From assembly GCA_017545185.1 (NCBI GenBank), contig JAFWQJ010000003.1, positions 43,615 to 107,614 on the forward strand: a DNA stretch of 64,000 nucleotides, given 5' to 3'. The notes beneath the pieces were generated by a model that ran no database searches, had not been told where the DNA came from, and saw nothing but the letters and a program-made list of their open reading frames with translations. The first letter of the stretch is position 1. Every line of letters begins with the position of its first letter. The translations under genes and the position numbers were made by a program. This DNA comes from Oscillospiraceae bacterium. GTDB taxonomy: Bacteria > Bacillota > Clostridia > Oscillospirales > Ruminococcaceae. Shown here piece by piece: positions 51,692 through 61,218 of this stretch.

Positions 51692-54379
51692 ATGAGAGAC
51701 AGAAGTCAGGATATCCGCATATTTGAAGATACCATGCAGATTTTGAAGCAGGACTGGTACGAGAAAAACGGGAAGCGTATTCAGTTAAAGCTCACGGCAG
51801 AGCAGATGCAGGAGATCCAAGTGTATCTGCCGGAGGATGTGCGGAATTACAGCAGCCGCAGGGACTTTCAGCCGCCGATTGTCCTCGGGCGCTGCGGATA
51901 CGGCTGCGAAAACACGGATTCCTTTGCGCTTGCCAGAAAGCGGCTCGGCGCCGCGCACCTTTTTACGAAAGAGGATAAAGGCATTCTGGTGCTGAATTTA
52001 GCCAGCGCGGTGCATCCCGGCGGCGGTGTCCGGCGCGGTGCCAGAGCGCAGGAGGAGGATCTTTGCCGGAAAAGTTCCCTGCTGCTGTCGCTGGAAAGTG
52101 ATGCGGCAAAAGCATATTACGATTATAACAGAAGCCTGAACACGCTGATGGGCTCGGATGCGCTGATGATCACGCCGCAGGTCGAGATCATCAAGGACGA
52201 AAACGGCGAACTGCTTGACGATACGGTCATTGTCTCCGTTCTGACCTGTGCCGCGCCGAATCTGGCACACGGCATGGAAGGCATGAGCGAAAAAGCGTAT
52301 CAGGATATGGTTTACAACCGCATCATAGGGATGCTGAAATGTGCGGCGTTCTTCGGCTATCGGCATCTGGTGCTCGGTGCATGGGGCTGCGGCGCGTTCG
52401 GCAACGATGCGCACCTGATCTCCGATCTGTTTTATCAGGCGCTGAAGGAGATCGACTACAACGGACACGGCGAGAAAGATTTGTTCCGCAGGATCGACTT
52501 TGCTGTGCTTGACCGCACGCCGGATCAGTATAACTATAAGGAGTTTTACCGGAACTTCTCATTCGACAACTTCTACCGGGAAGAAAATCAGCAGGAAATT
52601 GATGAAGCGCTCCGCTGCATCAAAGAAACAGAAGTGCATCTCGATCAGATCCGCGGCTGCATGGTCGGCGGCGCTGTCGGTGACGCACTCGGTTACGCCG
52701 TTGAATTTTCGGACGAGGACAAAATCTTCTCGAAATACGGCGCATCCGGCATTACCGAATACGAAACCGATCAACGAACCGGAAAAGCACTGATCTCCGA
52801 TGATACCCAGATGTCGCTGTTCACCGCAAACGGGCTGCTGTTCGGGCATACCCGCGAATGCATGAGGGGCATTGCTGCATGGCCGAGATTCTATGTGCAG
52901 TCGGCTTATCAGGACTGGCTCAGAACGCAGGAGATCTCTTATGCAGAAAGCAGAAAGCGCCGGGAAGATACACAGCACCGCGTTTCGTGGCTGTTGGATC
53001 TTCCGGAGCTTTACAGCCGCAGAGCCCCCGGAAACACCTGCCTTTCTGCGCTGCAGAAGCAGAAAAACGGGAACAACGATACAGAGGACTTTATCCGCGA
53101 ACCGCAGAATGACAGCAAGGGATGCGGCGGCATCATGAGAATTGCGCCGCTCGCGCTCAGATATCCCCGTGCGGATATCGAGGAGCTTGACAAGGAAGGT
53201 GCGCAGATCGCCGCGATCACGCACGGTCATTCGCTGGGGTTTATGCCGGCTGCCGTTCTGACGCATATCATTCACCGGATCGTTTTTTCTGAGGAGAAGA
53301 TGCCGCTCAAAGCGATCGTGACCGAAGCAAAAGAAACGGCGGAAAAGCTGTTCCGCGGCGACAGGCATCTGAAAGAACTGACGGATATCATCGAACTGGC
53401 GGTCGCTCTCTCCGAAAACGATGCCCCTGATCCTGCGAATATTCACCGCATCGGGGAAGGCTGGGTCGCAGAGGAAACGCTCGGCATTGCAATTTACTGT
53501 GCGCTTCGCTATCAGAATGATTTTTCTGCCGGCGTAATCGCCGCGGTCAATCATAAGGGCGACAGCGATTCAACAGGTGCCGTGACCGGCAATATTCTCG
53601 GTGCGCTGCTTGGCTATGATGCCATTGACGCGAAGTGGAAAACGGCTCTCGAGCTGCTTGACGTCATCCTTGAGATCTCGGATGATCTCTGTCACGGCTG
53701 CCAGATGGACGAATACAGCCATTATGAAGACCCCGACTGGACGAGAAAATATATTTATATCCAGTGGAAAGATGCGAAGCCGGAGCCCGCTGCAAAAACG
53801 CAGTTTCTTGCCGTGCGCGGGGACATTACGGAAGATCACGGCGTGCAGGCGATCGTGAATGCCGCGAATACCAGTCTGCTCGGCGGCGGCGGTGTGGACG
53901 GCGCGATCCACAGAGCGGCCGGGCCGGAACTGCTTGCGGAATGCAGGCTGTTGAACGGCTGCAAAACCGGTAAAGCAAAGATCACAAAGGCGTACCGGCT
54001 CCCCTGCAGCTATGTCATCCACACGCCAGGACCGCACTGGAACGGCGGCAAATCCAATGAACGCGAGCTGCTTGCTTCCTGCTATCGCTCCTGTCTGGAA
54101 CTTGCTGTTGAAAACGGGATCCGGAGCATTGCGTTCCCGTCGATCGCAACCGGCATCTATCAGTTTCCGCTGGATGAAGCGGCACAGATCGCAGTAAGAA
54201 CGGCAAAGGCGTTTACGGCAGAGCATCCGGGCGCACTGGATGTGATCAAGTGGGTGCTGTATGACATGACCACATGCAAGGCTTATACGGATGCGCTTGA
54301 ACATTGGGAAGCATCGGAATTTGTGCAGTCACCGGACTTTTACGCGATCAACCGGATGCTCCGCGATGGCGGCGTGTAA
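51692..54379 (+). CDS. PARG - ADP-ribosylglycohydrolase - macrodomain triple fusion
   Basis: The 895-residue protein joins three ADP-ribose hydrolase families. Residues about 10-290 are a microbial-type poly(ADP-ribose) glycohydrolase with the GGG-X6-QEE signature ([15 protein letters not shown], near 110-124). Residues about 315-680 are a DraG/ARH fold with [19 protein letters not shown] and [17 protein letters not shown], which carry the two-metal site. Residues about 705-880 are a MacroD-type macrodomain ([41 protein letters not shown]). All signature residues look intact. It could strip ADP-ribose from different linkages. No signal peptide; monocistronic. Confidence 0.92.
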   Translation: MRDRSQDIRIFEDTMQILKQDWYEKNGKRIQLKLTAEQMQEIQVYLPEDVRNYSSRRDFQPPIVLGRCGYGCENTDSFALARKRLGAAHLFTKEDKGILVLNLASAVHPGGGVRRGARAQEEDLCRKSSLLLSLESDAAKAYYDYNRSLNTLMGSDALMITPQVEIIKDENGELLDDTVIVSVLTCAAPNLAHGMEGMSEKAYQDMVYNRIIGMLKCAAFFGYRHLVLGAWGCGAFGNDAHLISDLFYQALKEIDYNGHGEKDLFRRIDFAVLDRTPDQYNYKEFYRNFSFDNFYREENQQEIDEALRCIKETEVHLDQIRGCMVGGAVGDALGYAVEFSDEDKIFSKYGASGITEYETDQRTGKALISDDTQMSLFTANGLLFGHTRECMRGIAAWPRFYVQSAYQDWLRTQEISYAESRKRREDTQHRVSWLLDLPELYSRRAPGNTCLSALQKQKNGNNDTEDFIREPQNDSKGCGGIMRIAPLALRYPRADIEELDKEGAQIAAITHGHSLGFMPAAVLTHIIHRIVFSEEKMPLKAIVTEAKETAEKLFRGDRHLKELTDIIELAVALSENDAPDPANIHRIGEGWVAEETLGIAIYCALRYQNDFSAGVIAAVNHKGDSDSTGAVTGNILGALLGYDAIDAKWKTALELLDVILEISDDLCHGCQMDEYSHYEDPDWTRKYIYIQWKDAKPEPAAKTQFLAVRGDITEDHGVQAIVNAANTSLLGGGGVDGAIHRAAGPELLAECRLLNGCKTGKAKITKAYRLPCSYVIHTPGPHWNGGKSNERELLASCYRSCLELAVENGIRSIAFPSIATGIYQFPLDEAAQIAVRTAKAFTAEHPGALDVIKWVLYDMTTCKAYTDALEHWEASEFVQSPDFYAINRMLRDGGV

Positions 54380-54392
54380 TATATTTCTGATA

Positions 54393-54432
54393 GAACAGCT
54401 GAGCCGGTCATTCACCGACTCAGCTGTTTCAT
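54393..54432 (+). terminator. terminator of the triple hydrolase gene
   Basis: AACAGCTGAG-CGGT/ACCG-CTCAGCTGTT stem with a short loop, followed by TCATGTTTT. Confidence 0.78.
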
Positions 54433-54690
54433 GTTTTACCTGAACCGCCCCGCTGCAAATCGCCGCATACAGCTTCTCCGGATCATCGGGGAACAAATCT
54501 CGGCGGGCAGATCAGCACCGGCTGCGGAACCGTAACCTCTGCCGCAGGCGGCGCATGGAACACGGAAGATCGGAATAATCCGCCGCTTGATGAAAACAGC
54601 CGCGATTCGCAAGAGAGATTGCACAGTTTACCATGATTTTCAGCGAGTGCGTTTGTGCATGATGACGGTTTTGCATCAAATGATAGCGGT
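54433..54690. other. intergenic stretch without a supported gene
   Basis: Two short minus-strand frames exist here but have no ribosome sites, and their translations look random. I see no RNA structure that I can name. Confidence 0.5.
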
Positions 54691-54696
54691 TGCCTT

Positions 54697-54725
54697 GTCT
54701 AACTGCCGAAAAAATGTTATAATTA
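54697..54725 (+). promoter_or_regulatory. promoter of the GH5 cellulase gene
   Basis: TTGTCT (54697-54702), 17 bases, TATAAT (54720-54725). The leader of about 155 bases contains a tandem TCCGGATCAG repeat (54767-54790 area) and could be structured. Confidence 0.68.
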
Positions 54726-54887
54726 AATAGGTACCCCATGGTTTTTAGATTCACAATGAGAAAAAGGAATTCGTCCGGATCAGTCCGGATCAGGCGAACA
54801 GAGACACAGCCGGACTGATGCGCTGACACAGTGATTGGTGCATTATAAAATGCGCAAATCGAATTATTTTTTGGAGGGACAAACTTT

Positions 54888-56531
54888 ATGAAAATTCAAA
54901 AAGCGTTCAGTGCAGTCTGCGCATTTGTGATGTCAGCTGCACTCCTTCCGCGGGTCCTGCCTGCACCTGAACTTTCGGAGGTTTCAGCGGCAGAGAGCGG
55001 ACCTGTCAGTTATTACGGTCAGCTTCAGACCAGCGGAAACAAGATCATCGGTTCATCATACAATGAACCGGTGCAGGTCAAGGGAATGAGCTTTTTCTGG
55101 AGCAACTGGCAGGGGCAGTACTGGAACAGCGGAACCGTTGACCGCATGGTTGAGGAATTCAAGTGTGAGATCCTGCGCTGCTCGCTCGGTGTAGACGATC
55201 AGGGTTCGATCTACAGCGGCGGAGACGTCGGCGCGCTGCGCTCCGTCATGGATGCGGCGATCGCAAAGGATATCTACGTGATCGTGGACTGGCATTCGCA
55301 CGGTGCACATAATAACACGAATGCAGCGAAAAGTTTTTTCTCCGAGATTGCGCGTGATTACGGAAAATATGACAATGTGATCTTTGAGCTTTACAATGAA
55401 CCGACACAGGTCTCCTGGTCTACCGTGAAGGGCTATGCCGAGCAGGTGATCCCGGAGATCCGCAAGTACTCGGACAATCTGATCATCGTCGGCACTCCGA
55501 CATGGTCTCAGGATGTCGATGCAGCCGCAAATGATCCGATCAATGACAGCAATGTTGCGTATGTTCTGCATTTTTATGCCGGCACGCACGGCGGCGAACT
55601 GCGCGGAAAGGGCGATGCGGCACTCAGCAAAAATGCAGCAGTCTTCGTATCCGAATGGGGAACGGTCAATGCAGACGGTGACGGTGCCGTCAATGTCGGA
55701 TCGACAGAAGAGTGGCTTTCATGGATGGATTCCAACAAACTCTCCTGGTGTAACTGGGCGATCAGCAGCAAGGCAGAGGGTTCCAGTATTTTCGGCGGAG
55801 ACGGCAGCTCGCTGACAGACGCTGGCAACTACCTCAAAAAGATCCTGAATGCACATGCTGAGAATGCAGTATGGCGCACGGTTCCGAAGAGCGGCACCGA
55901 TCCCGACCCGCAGACAACAACGCCCACTCCGCAGACGCAGAACAATGAACGGCTTTCTCTGTCCGGCTCCGGCTCTGCGGTACTGGAAGCTGAAAACTAT
56001 AGTTCCATGAGCGGCGTGGAGCTGGAGGACTGCACACAGGGCGGAAAAAATGTCGGATATATTGAAGCGGGAGACTGGATGAGCTATTCGATCTCCGTGC
56101 CGCAGACGATGAAATATGAGCTGACGCTGGATGCTGCATCAGAAAGCGGCGGAGGACAGATCGCATTTTCCTGCGGCGGCAATACGCTCGGTACGCTCGA
56201 TATTCCTTCGACCGGCGGCTGGCAGAACTGGCAGCAGTTCAAGGTGACGCTGGAGCTTCCTGCCGGCGTATCCGAGCTGAAGCTGAATGCACAGCAGGGC
56301 GGATTCAATGTTGACAAGATCACATTCACTGCAGTCGGCGGACAGGCATCCGGCGGAGATATCAACCGGGACGGCAGTGTGTCCGCGGCGGATGCAGTCA
56401 TGCTGTGCAAATATCTGATCGGCAATGAGCAGCTGAATGACGAGCAGGCCAAGCAGGCTGATCTCGATAGCAATCAGGTGATCAACGTCATTGACCTGAC
56501 GCTGCTGAAGCGGATGCTTCTCAGAAATTAA
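54888..56531 (+). CDS. GH5 endoglucanase with CBM6-like domain and dockerin
   Basis: ATG 54888 follows TTGGAGGG. The 547-residue enzyme has a signal peptide (to about 36). The GH5 barrel (about 40-325) has the acid/base Glu171 in YNEPT and nucleophile Glu256 in SEWGT, plus DWHSHG. A Thr/Pro linker (TTTPTPQTQ) precedes a CBM6-like module (about 362-485, LEAENYSSMSGVELEDC, IEAGDWMSYSISV). The dockerin follows (GDINRDGSVSAADAV, ADLDSNQVINVIDLT). It is a classic cellulosomal endoglucanase, close to subfamily GH5_2 types. Confidence 0.93.
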   Translation: MKIQKAFSAVCAFVMSAALLPRVLPAPELSEVSAAESGPVSYYGQLQTSGNKIIGSSYNEPVQVKGMSFFWSNWQGQYWNSGTVDRMVEEFKCEILRCSLGVDDQGSIYSGGDVGALRSVMDAAIAKDIYVIVDWHSHGAHNNTNAAKSFFSEIARDYGKYDNVIFELYNEPTQVSWSTVKGYAEQVIPEIRKYSDNLIIVGTPTWSQDVDAAANDPINDSNVAYVLHFYAGTHGGELRGKGDAALSKNAAVFVSEWGTVNADGDGAVNVGSTEEWLSWMDSNKLSWCNWAISSKAEGSSIFGGDGSSLTDAGNYLKKILNAHAENAVWRTVPKSGTDPDPQTTTPTPQTQNNERLSLSGSGSAVLEAENYSSMSGVELEDCTQGGKNVGYIEAGDWMSYSISVPQTMKYELTLDAASESGGGQIAFSCGGNTLGTLDIPSTGGWQNWQQFKVTLELPAGVSELKLNAQQGGFNVDKITFTAVGGQASGGDINRDGSVSAADAVMLCKYLIGNEQLNDEQAKQADLDSNQVINVIDLTLLKRMLLRN

Positions 56532-56546
56532 CCGGATCATAACAGA

Positions 56547-56582
56547 AAGAGGGTGCCCTATGCAGCAGGGCGCCCTCTTGAT
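56547..56582 (+). terminator. terminator of the cellulase gene
   Basis: AAGAGGGTGCCCT/AGGGCGCCCTCTT stem followed by TGATTT. Confidence 0.8.
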
Positions 56583-56605
56583 TTAACTGCTTCAATGTCA
56601 GCGTA

Positions 56606-56800
56606 TCATGCGCCTGGTTTTCCCGCGCGGATCGCCTTGGGCTGCTTGATTTTCAGACCTTCCGGAAGCCAGCGTGTTTGCTGCGGCGTAAGGAGCCGGG
56701 CTTCATTTTCGGTGCGCATCCATTGGAACTGTCCGTTATCCAGACGCTTATACTGCAGCAGAAAAACGCTTTGTATTCTTCCTGTCTCATCAATGCTCTT
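56606..56800 (-). pseudogene. IS66-family TnpB (Orf2) C-terminal remnant
   Basis: The minus-strand frame reads FLLQYKRLDNGQFQW, then TENEARLLTPQQTRWLPEG, then KIKQPKAIRAGKPGA and a stop. This is the C-terminus of the IS66 accessory protein TnpB. An in-frame stop just upstream (56803-56801) and the lack of any N-terminus show it is a fossil of about 64 codons. No tnpA, tnpC or terminal repeats are visible nearby. Confidence 0.75.
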
Positions 56801-56809
56801 TCAGGATAT

Positions 56810-56850
56810 AGAAAAGCCTTCGTATCAAAACAACACAAAGGCTTCTCAAT
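56810..56850 (-). terminator. terminator of the 56.9-57.3 kb gene
   Basis: AAGCCTT/AAGGCTT stem (56814-56844), extended by GA/TC pairs and followed on the minus strand by TTCTAT. Confidence 0.55.
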
Positions 56851-56919
56851 GGTATTCAATTTGTGTTCATCAAAACAGCATTGCCATAAACTCTGAAAAA
56901 GTATCGGAAACCTTTTCGG

Positions 56920-57336
56920 TCAGGGCTTCCATTCACCGGATTCCTCACGGAACCAAACGCAGACACAGTATGATGCAAATTGATAGACGATTTCCGGATC
57001 AAGCGTGTTTTCATGGTCGATGATATAGCGCTGAATCGCATCAATACCGCGTACAGGCGGGATGTTACGGAAGAATTGCCCCATTTTCGCGGCTGCTTCC
57101 TGATGATCGCTGACAACTGAAAAAGCTTCACCAATCATTTGAATCTGTTCATCGGTGATTGTCGGCTGGCTCATATGAAAGATCCCGACACCGTCTAATG
57201 CGCCGTCAGCCCATTTTATTTTGTTTTGGTCAGTGTTTTCGTCTTTGGGCAGAGAAAAGGAATCGGGCAGTTCACCGTTTACTAAATTCTCTTTTATGAC
57301 TTCATATAACGCCTTTTTTGATCCATTGCATATCAC
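56920..57336 (-). CDS. unknown small protein with disrupted 5' end
   Basis: I do not recognise this 138-residue soluble protein (KKALYEVIKENLVNGELPDSF...GIDAIQRYIIDHENTLDPEIV...CVWFREESGEW). As read, the frame starts at a GTG directly attached to AGGA, which is unlikely. A well-spaced AGGAG/ATG pair exists (ATG 57326), but its frame enters the main frame only if the A6 run at about 57314-57319 had one more A (MDQKKALYEVI). So the gene probably has a one-base deletion or an assembly error. It lies between the IS66 fossil and the HTH/sirtuin operon. Confidence 0.55.
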   Translation of the reverse strand: MICNGSKKALYEVIKENLVNGELPDSFSLPKDENTDQNKIKWADGALDGVGIFHMSQPTITDEQIQMIGEAFSVVSDHQEAAAKMGQFFRNIPPVRGIDAIQRYIIDHENTLDPEIVYQFASYCVCVWFREESGEWKP

Positions 57337-57509
57337 TCCTGTTCATTTTTGTTTTTATTGCCTTCTGATTCAATAGATGATGGCAGCATCTGACTATATA
57401 TGTATAGTATATCATATTTTTTATAAAACGCAAGTAAACCGGAAGATGATTCTATCGCTCGAAGTCAGTATAATATATATAATTAGAGGTATTAACAATC
57501 ACTACTAAT
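57337..57509. other. AT-rich divergent intergenic stretch
   Basis: Strongly AT-rich with TATATATAATT runs; it separates the minus-strand unknown gene from the HTH/sirtuin operon promoter. No gene is supported. Confidence 0.45.
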
Positions 57510-57565
57510 TTTGGGACTAAATAATCCCAAATTCTTTTGACAAGTTTTTTGAATTGTGCTATAAT
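57510..57565 (+). promoter_or_regulatory. promoter and operator of the HTH/sirtuin operon
   Basis: TTGACA (57537-57542), 17 bases, TATAAT (57560-57565). An inverted repeat TTTGGGA-N8-TCCCAAA (57510-57531) ends five bases before the -35, a good candidate site for the HTH protein encoded first. Confidence 0.75.
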
Positions 57566-57605
57566 ATGGTCAACAAGAAAAAATACCCGAAAAGGAGTTG
57601 ATACT

Positions 57606-59201
57606 GTGGATAATTACACGTCCAATAACGGTGCGATCATCAATAAGGAAGACTACTATCCGCAAGATTCTGGTAAACCTGTGAAAGAAACAGCCGGTTC
57701 GTTCTCAAGTTTTTTCAAAGAAAAGCGAAAAGCGCTTTGTCAGAAAACATATAGCAGGATTTCGACAGAAGATATCGGGCTGATGCTGGATATTGACTAT
57801 GAATCGTTCAGAAAGATCATTAATAAACAGAAACAGACCAAAAAGCGTGACTGTATCATTGCGATCTGCGCTGTGCTGGGATGTGACGGAACTGCAACGA
57901 ATGCGGCATTGAGTCTTTACGGTTTCCCGATACTGGATGAATACCATCGGAGAGATGAGATCATATGGGATGCACTGGTTAAGAATCCGGGTTTGCCGGT
58001 CTCTATTGAGGCGCTCAATGATGCGCTTACTGCGAAAAGCTTTGCACCGCTGGATATTTATACGCATCGCGGCACTGAGAAAAAAGAGTTTCCGTATAAA
58101 CTTGTCAGACGGCAGTTTCAATGCTCGCTGGAAGGCATCGGGCAATTCAATGATCCGGAGAGTTTCCTTGATCTGCGCTATGATACAGAATGCTTCTATA
58201 ATATGCGAACCTGTATGGAGTATCTCGGCGGCGGAAGGCTCTTTGAGGTCTGCATTCAATATGAAGAACCGCACCGCGATGTGGCGCAAAATATCTGGCA
58301 GATCGGCATTCAGAGAAGAATCTGCCCGAAACGCAGGAAATATATCCTCTATATCTATCCGACAGAGGAACAGGCATCTGAGGTGGAAGAATACGAGCGG
58401 CTCGATGATACCGGCAAGTTCCGCAGTTGCTTTCTTGAAATTGAAAAAACAGAGCGGGCAGAGCGCCAGAGAATCTGTGATCAGGTAAATGATACACGCA
58501 ATTACGGAAGCCGCATTTCTGCCAAGGTCATTGAAAGTGAGCTGCATATTTTCTGCGAAACCTATAACTGCGATGTGCCGGAACTGGCGGAGTATTATCT
58601 CATGGATTACTGCGGCGGTGAATATACGCTGTATATCCTGAATCAGAGCTGTTTTATGCAGATGTATCTTTCTGAGGAACAATATGCGCAGATATATAGC
58701 AGAATGTCTGCTTTCCGGATCCTTTATATGCGGAATACATGGGATGACGCCTATGGAACAAACGCAGGAAAACTGAGAGATCCGGTGCTCGATCAGTATT
58801 CTTCAGAGGAAGAAATTGCAGATTCCGTCTATGAAGCGCGGGATATCGGGACATTTGAAACCTACAGTGAAAATGTGATGACCGGACTGCGGCTCAAAGC
58901 CTACAGAAAAATGAAAGCGGAAATAGACGATATGATGCGCAAACTGAAAAACGGCACAGCGCATATCTGCAATCGGGAATTGCTCGGTGATGCTGCTGAC
59001 AGCCTGATTGCTGCATATTTTGGTTTGCCGGATATAGAAGAAAATGAAGCGGAATATACGGCGGAGCAATTTCGGGATGCGTTTGCGCTCGGTTTGCGCA
59101 CGGTTGCTGAGATCGGAGCATTCTTACACACAAACGGCAGCCTGAAAATCAATGAAGTATTATCTTTACAGGAATCGGAAGGAGCTGAAAGTTATGTATG
59201 A
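57606..59201 (+). CDS. XRE-like HTH protein with novel C-terminal domain, operon with sirtuin
   Basis: Start GTG 57606 lies eight bases after AAAAGGAG. The 531-residue protein has an XRE/Cro-like HTH near residues 30-105 (ISTEDIGLMLDIDYESFRKIINKQ...IIAICAVLGCDGTATNAALSLYGFPIL). The rest I do not recognise. The block ISAKVIESELHIFCETYNCDVPELAEYYLMDYCGGEY and the tail (KLKNGTAHICNRELLG...FALGLRTVAEIGAFL) are shared with the next protein, so the two are paralogues over their C-terminal halves. It overlaps the next gene by eight bases. A DNA-binding sensor or toxin-like role is possible but unproven. Confidence 0.75.
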   Translation: MDNYTSNNGAIINKEDYYPQDSGKPVKETAGSFSSFFKEKRKALCQKTYSRISTEDIGLMLDIDYESFRKIINKQKQTKKRDCIIAICAVLGCDGTATNAALSLYGFPILDEYHRRDEIIWDALVKNPGLPVSIEALNDALTAKSFAPLDIYTHRGTEKKEFPYKLVRRQFQCSLEGIGQFNDPESFLDLRYDTECFYNMRTCMEYLGGGRLFEVCIQYEEPHRDVAQNIWQIGIQRRICPKRRKYILYIYPTEEQASEVEEYERLDDTGKFRSCFLEIEKTERAERQRICDQVNDTRNYGSRISAKVIESELHIFCETYNCDVPELAEYYLMDYCGGEYTLYILNQSCFMQMYLSEEQYAQIYSRMSAFRILYMRNTWDDAYGTNAGKLRDPVLDQYSSEEEIADSVYEARDIGTFETYSENVMTGLRLKAYRKMKAEIDDMMRKLKNGTAHICNRELLGDAADSLIAAYFGLPDIEENEAEYTAEQFRDAFALGLRTVAEIGAFLHTNGSLKINEVLSLQESEGAESYV

Positions 59202-60309
59202 GATTCTCAGCCGAAAAAAGTGCGGTGTGCTATGGCACTTCAATCAATTTGATCATCCGGAGCAGAATCTTTCTCTGCTGTATGATCCGGACAGCATTGA
59301 TTTTGATTCAGAATCCTTTACGCTGAACGATGCAGGGCAGCATATACGGCTTTATGTTTCACGCAAAGAAAATTATCGCCGTGATCCTTACAGTGTCGGA
59401 TTTGACCGCAGCCACATCGGACTCGAACGGCTGCCGAAAGAGTATAAGATTTGGAATGAAAGTGTAAGAGACGAAAACGGCGTGCCGGTGTTGCAGCGGC
59501 TTGCACCGGAAACGGACTGCAAATATCATGAACTCTTTGAAGAATTGGATGCCGCAGATGAAAAAGAGCGCAGAAGAATCTGGAGTATGCTGCTGGACAG
59601 CCGGAATACCGGTAAACGGATTTCAGCAAAGATCATAGACAATAAGCTGCATATCTTCACGGAAACATATAATTATGATATGCCGGAATCCGGTGAGTAT
59701 TATCTGATGGATTACTGTGACGGTGCATACACATTTTCTGTTTCGGATGTCAGCAGGTTTATGACGCTGTATCTGTTGCGTGAAAAGTATTTGCAATACT
59801 ACGGCGAATACAGTGAATCGAATACGCGGCAGTATACATCTTTGGAAGAAATCGCGGCGCATGAAAATGATTATGCGGAAAAAAGATATTATGAACGAGA
59901 AATGATAACAAAGCATCGGATGAATGCGTTTCAGCAGATGCAGAGTGAAATTGACGATCTGCGCCGGAAACTGAAAAGAGGAAAGGCGCAGATCCGCAGC
60001 AGAGAATTGTTCGGATTCGGGGAGTATGCAATGAAGTTTATTGCAGCATTCAAACTCATTGAACTTTACAAGGCGAAAACGGAATTCTGCTGTGAGGGGC
60101 TGGAAACACTCAGATGGGAAAATATGTGCGTAGAATTTTATCTTAGATCGAAGAAACGTGTTGAATTCCGTCTTTCTGACGGCAGGACTGTGAATCTCAG
60201 CCGGAATGATCTGTATAACGGCTATGAACTCGGTCTGACTTCGATCGAGGAGATCGGGCAGTTTCTTTTGAAATACGGAAAAATCAGCATCCGTGCCTGC
60301 ATGAAATAA
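59194..60309 (+). CDS. paralogue of the preceding protein lacking the HTH
   Basis: ATG 59194 follows GGAAGGAG inside the end of the previous gene. The 371-residue protein starts with MYEILSRKKCGVLWHFNQFD. It shares ISAKIIDNKLHIFTETYNYDMPESGEYYLMDYCDGAYTF and the Lys/Arg-rich helix KLKRGKAQIRSRELFG plus ELGLTSIEEIGQFL with its neighbour. No DNA-binding part or known catalytic motif is seen. The stop lies 30 bases before the sirtuin start, so all three are co-transcribed. Confidence 0.72.
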   Translation: MYEILSRKKCGVLWHFNQFDHPEQNLSLLYDPDSIDFDSESFTLNDAGQHIRLYVSRKENYRRDPYSVGFDRSHIGLERLPKEYKIWNESVRDENGVPVLQRLAPETDCKYHELFEELDAADEKERRRIWSMLLDSRNTGKRISAKIIDNKLHIFTETYNYDMPESGEYYLMDYCDGAYTFSVSDVSRFMTLYLLREKYLQYYGEYSESNTRQYTSLEEIAAHENDYAEKRYYEREMITKHRMNAFQQMQSEIDDLRRKLKRGKAQIRSRELFGFGEYAMKFIAAFKLIELYKAKTEFCCEGLETLRWENMCVEFYLRSKKRVEFRLSDGRTVNLSRNDLYNGYELGLTSIEEIGQFLLKYGKISIRACMK

Positions 60310-60339
60310 GGCAAATGGATTGCCGAAAGGGGAATGATT

Positions 60340-61071
60340 ATGGAGACCAGAGAAGAAAAAATTGCAGCACTGCAAAAAGCAGTTGATGCAGCAGAAAATA
60401 TTGTGTTTTTCGGCGGGGCAGGTGTCTCGACGGAAAGCGGGCTGCCGGATTTCCGCGGTGAAAAAGGGCTTTATCTTCAAAAATACGGCTTGCCGCCGGA
60501 ATCCTATTTCAGCAACCGCCTTTTGAAATATAATCCGGAGGAATTCTTCAAATTTCAGCGGAAACGGGTTTTTGGCTATCAGGCAAAGCCGAATGCGGCA
60601 CATCTGAAACTTGCGGAATGGGAGAAGCAGGGCAAACTGCGCGCTGTGATCACGCAGAATATTGACGGGCTGCATCAGGCGGCAGGCAGTCAAAACGTCA
60701 TCGAGCTGCACGGCAATCTCAGGAAATGTCACTGCATGATCTGTCATAAATCCTATGATATCTCTGCGGTAACGGATACAGAAGGCGTTCCACGCTGCAA
60801 AATCTGTCACGGTATTATCAGACCTGATACGGTACTTTATGGCGAGAAATTGGACAAGCGACTCATTGAAAAAGCAACGAATTATATCAAAAAGGCGGAT
60901 ATGCTGATTGTCGGCGGTACATCGCTTGTGGTCAATCCTGCTGTCAGTCTGGTGCATGAATTTGAAAAAAAGACGCTTGTTATTATCAATCTCGGTCTGA
61001 CACAGCTTGATGATCATGCAGATATCCGGATCTACGAGAAAATCGGCAAGGTTTTTTCAGAATTGAACTGA
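60340..61071 (+). CDS. Sir2-family NAD-dependent protein deacylase (sirtuin)
   Basis: ATG 60340 is preferred because GAAAGGGG then has seven-base spacing. The 243-residue protein has FFGGAGVSTESGLPDFRG, TQNIDGLHQAAGS with the NAD-ribose contacts, and the catalytic His in ELHGNL. A four-Cys zinc site (CHCMIC...CKIC) is present, then GIIRPDTVLYGE, VGGTSLVVNPAVSL and INLG. It looks like an intact bacterial CobB-type deacylase, not the macrodomain-linked SirTM type. Its place behind two unknown paralogues suggests it reverses or reads an acyl mark in that system. Confidence 0.92.
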   Translation: METREEKIAALQKAVDAAENIVFFGGAGVSTESGLPDFRGEKGLYLQKYGLPPESYFSNRLLKYNPEEFFKFQRKRVFGYQAKPNAAHLKLAEWEKQGKLRAVITQNIDGLHQAAGSQNVIELHGNLRKCHCMICHKSYDISAVTDTEGVPRCKICHGIIRPDTVLYGEKLDKRLIEKATNYIKKADMLIVGGTSLVVNPAVSLVHEFEKKTLVIINLGLTQLDDHADIRIYEKIGKVFSELN

Positions 61072-61092
61072 TTATGCATATATGTGAAAAAT

Positions 61093-61136
61093 AGCCTGCG
61101 GAGAACAGTACAAATCGTGTTTCCGCAGGCTTTTAT
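61093..61136 (+). terminator. terminator of the HTH/sirtuin operon
   Basis: AGCCTGCGGA/TCCGCAGGCT stem (61093-61131) followed by TTTATT. Confidence 0.78.
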
Positions 61137-61159
61137 TCAGTATTCCATCATGTCGAAAT

Positions 61160-61188
61160 TTGTCAATTATCTCGATCTATGCTATAAT
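61160..61188 (+). promoter_or_regulatory. promoter of the decayed dockerin gene
   Basis: TTGTCA (61160-61165), 17 bases, TATAAT (61183-61188), followed by AGGAGA and ATG 61219. Confidence 0.7.
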
Positions 61189-61218
61189 GCAAATGAACTG
61201 AAACAGGAGATGTTTTTC

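Noticed and set aside
54512-54829. A 105-codon minus-strand frame before the cellulase gene
   Set aside because: It covers the promoter and leader of the cellulase gene and has no ribosome site.
60340-61071. Sirtuin considered as a SirTM (macrodomain-linked ADP-ribosyl transferase class)
   Set aside because: It has the canonical GAGxSxxSGxPDFRG, HG and four-Cys zinc motifs of ordinary deacylases and is not adjacent to the macrodomain gene or a lipoate-carrier gene.
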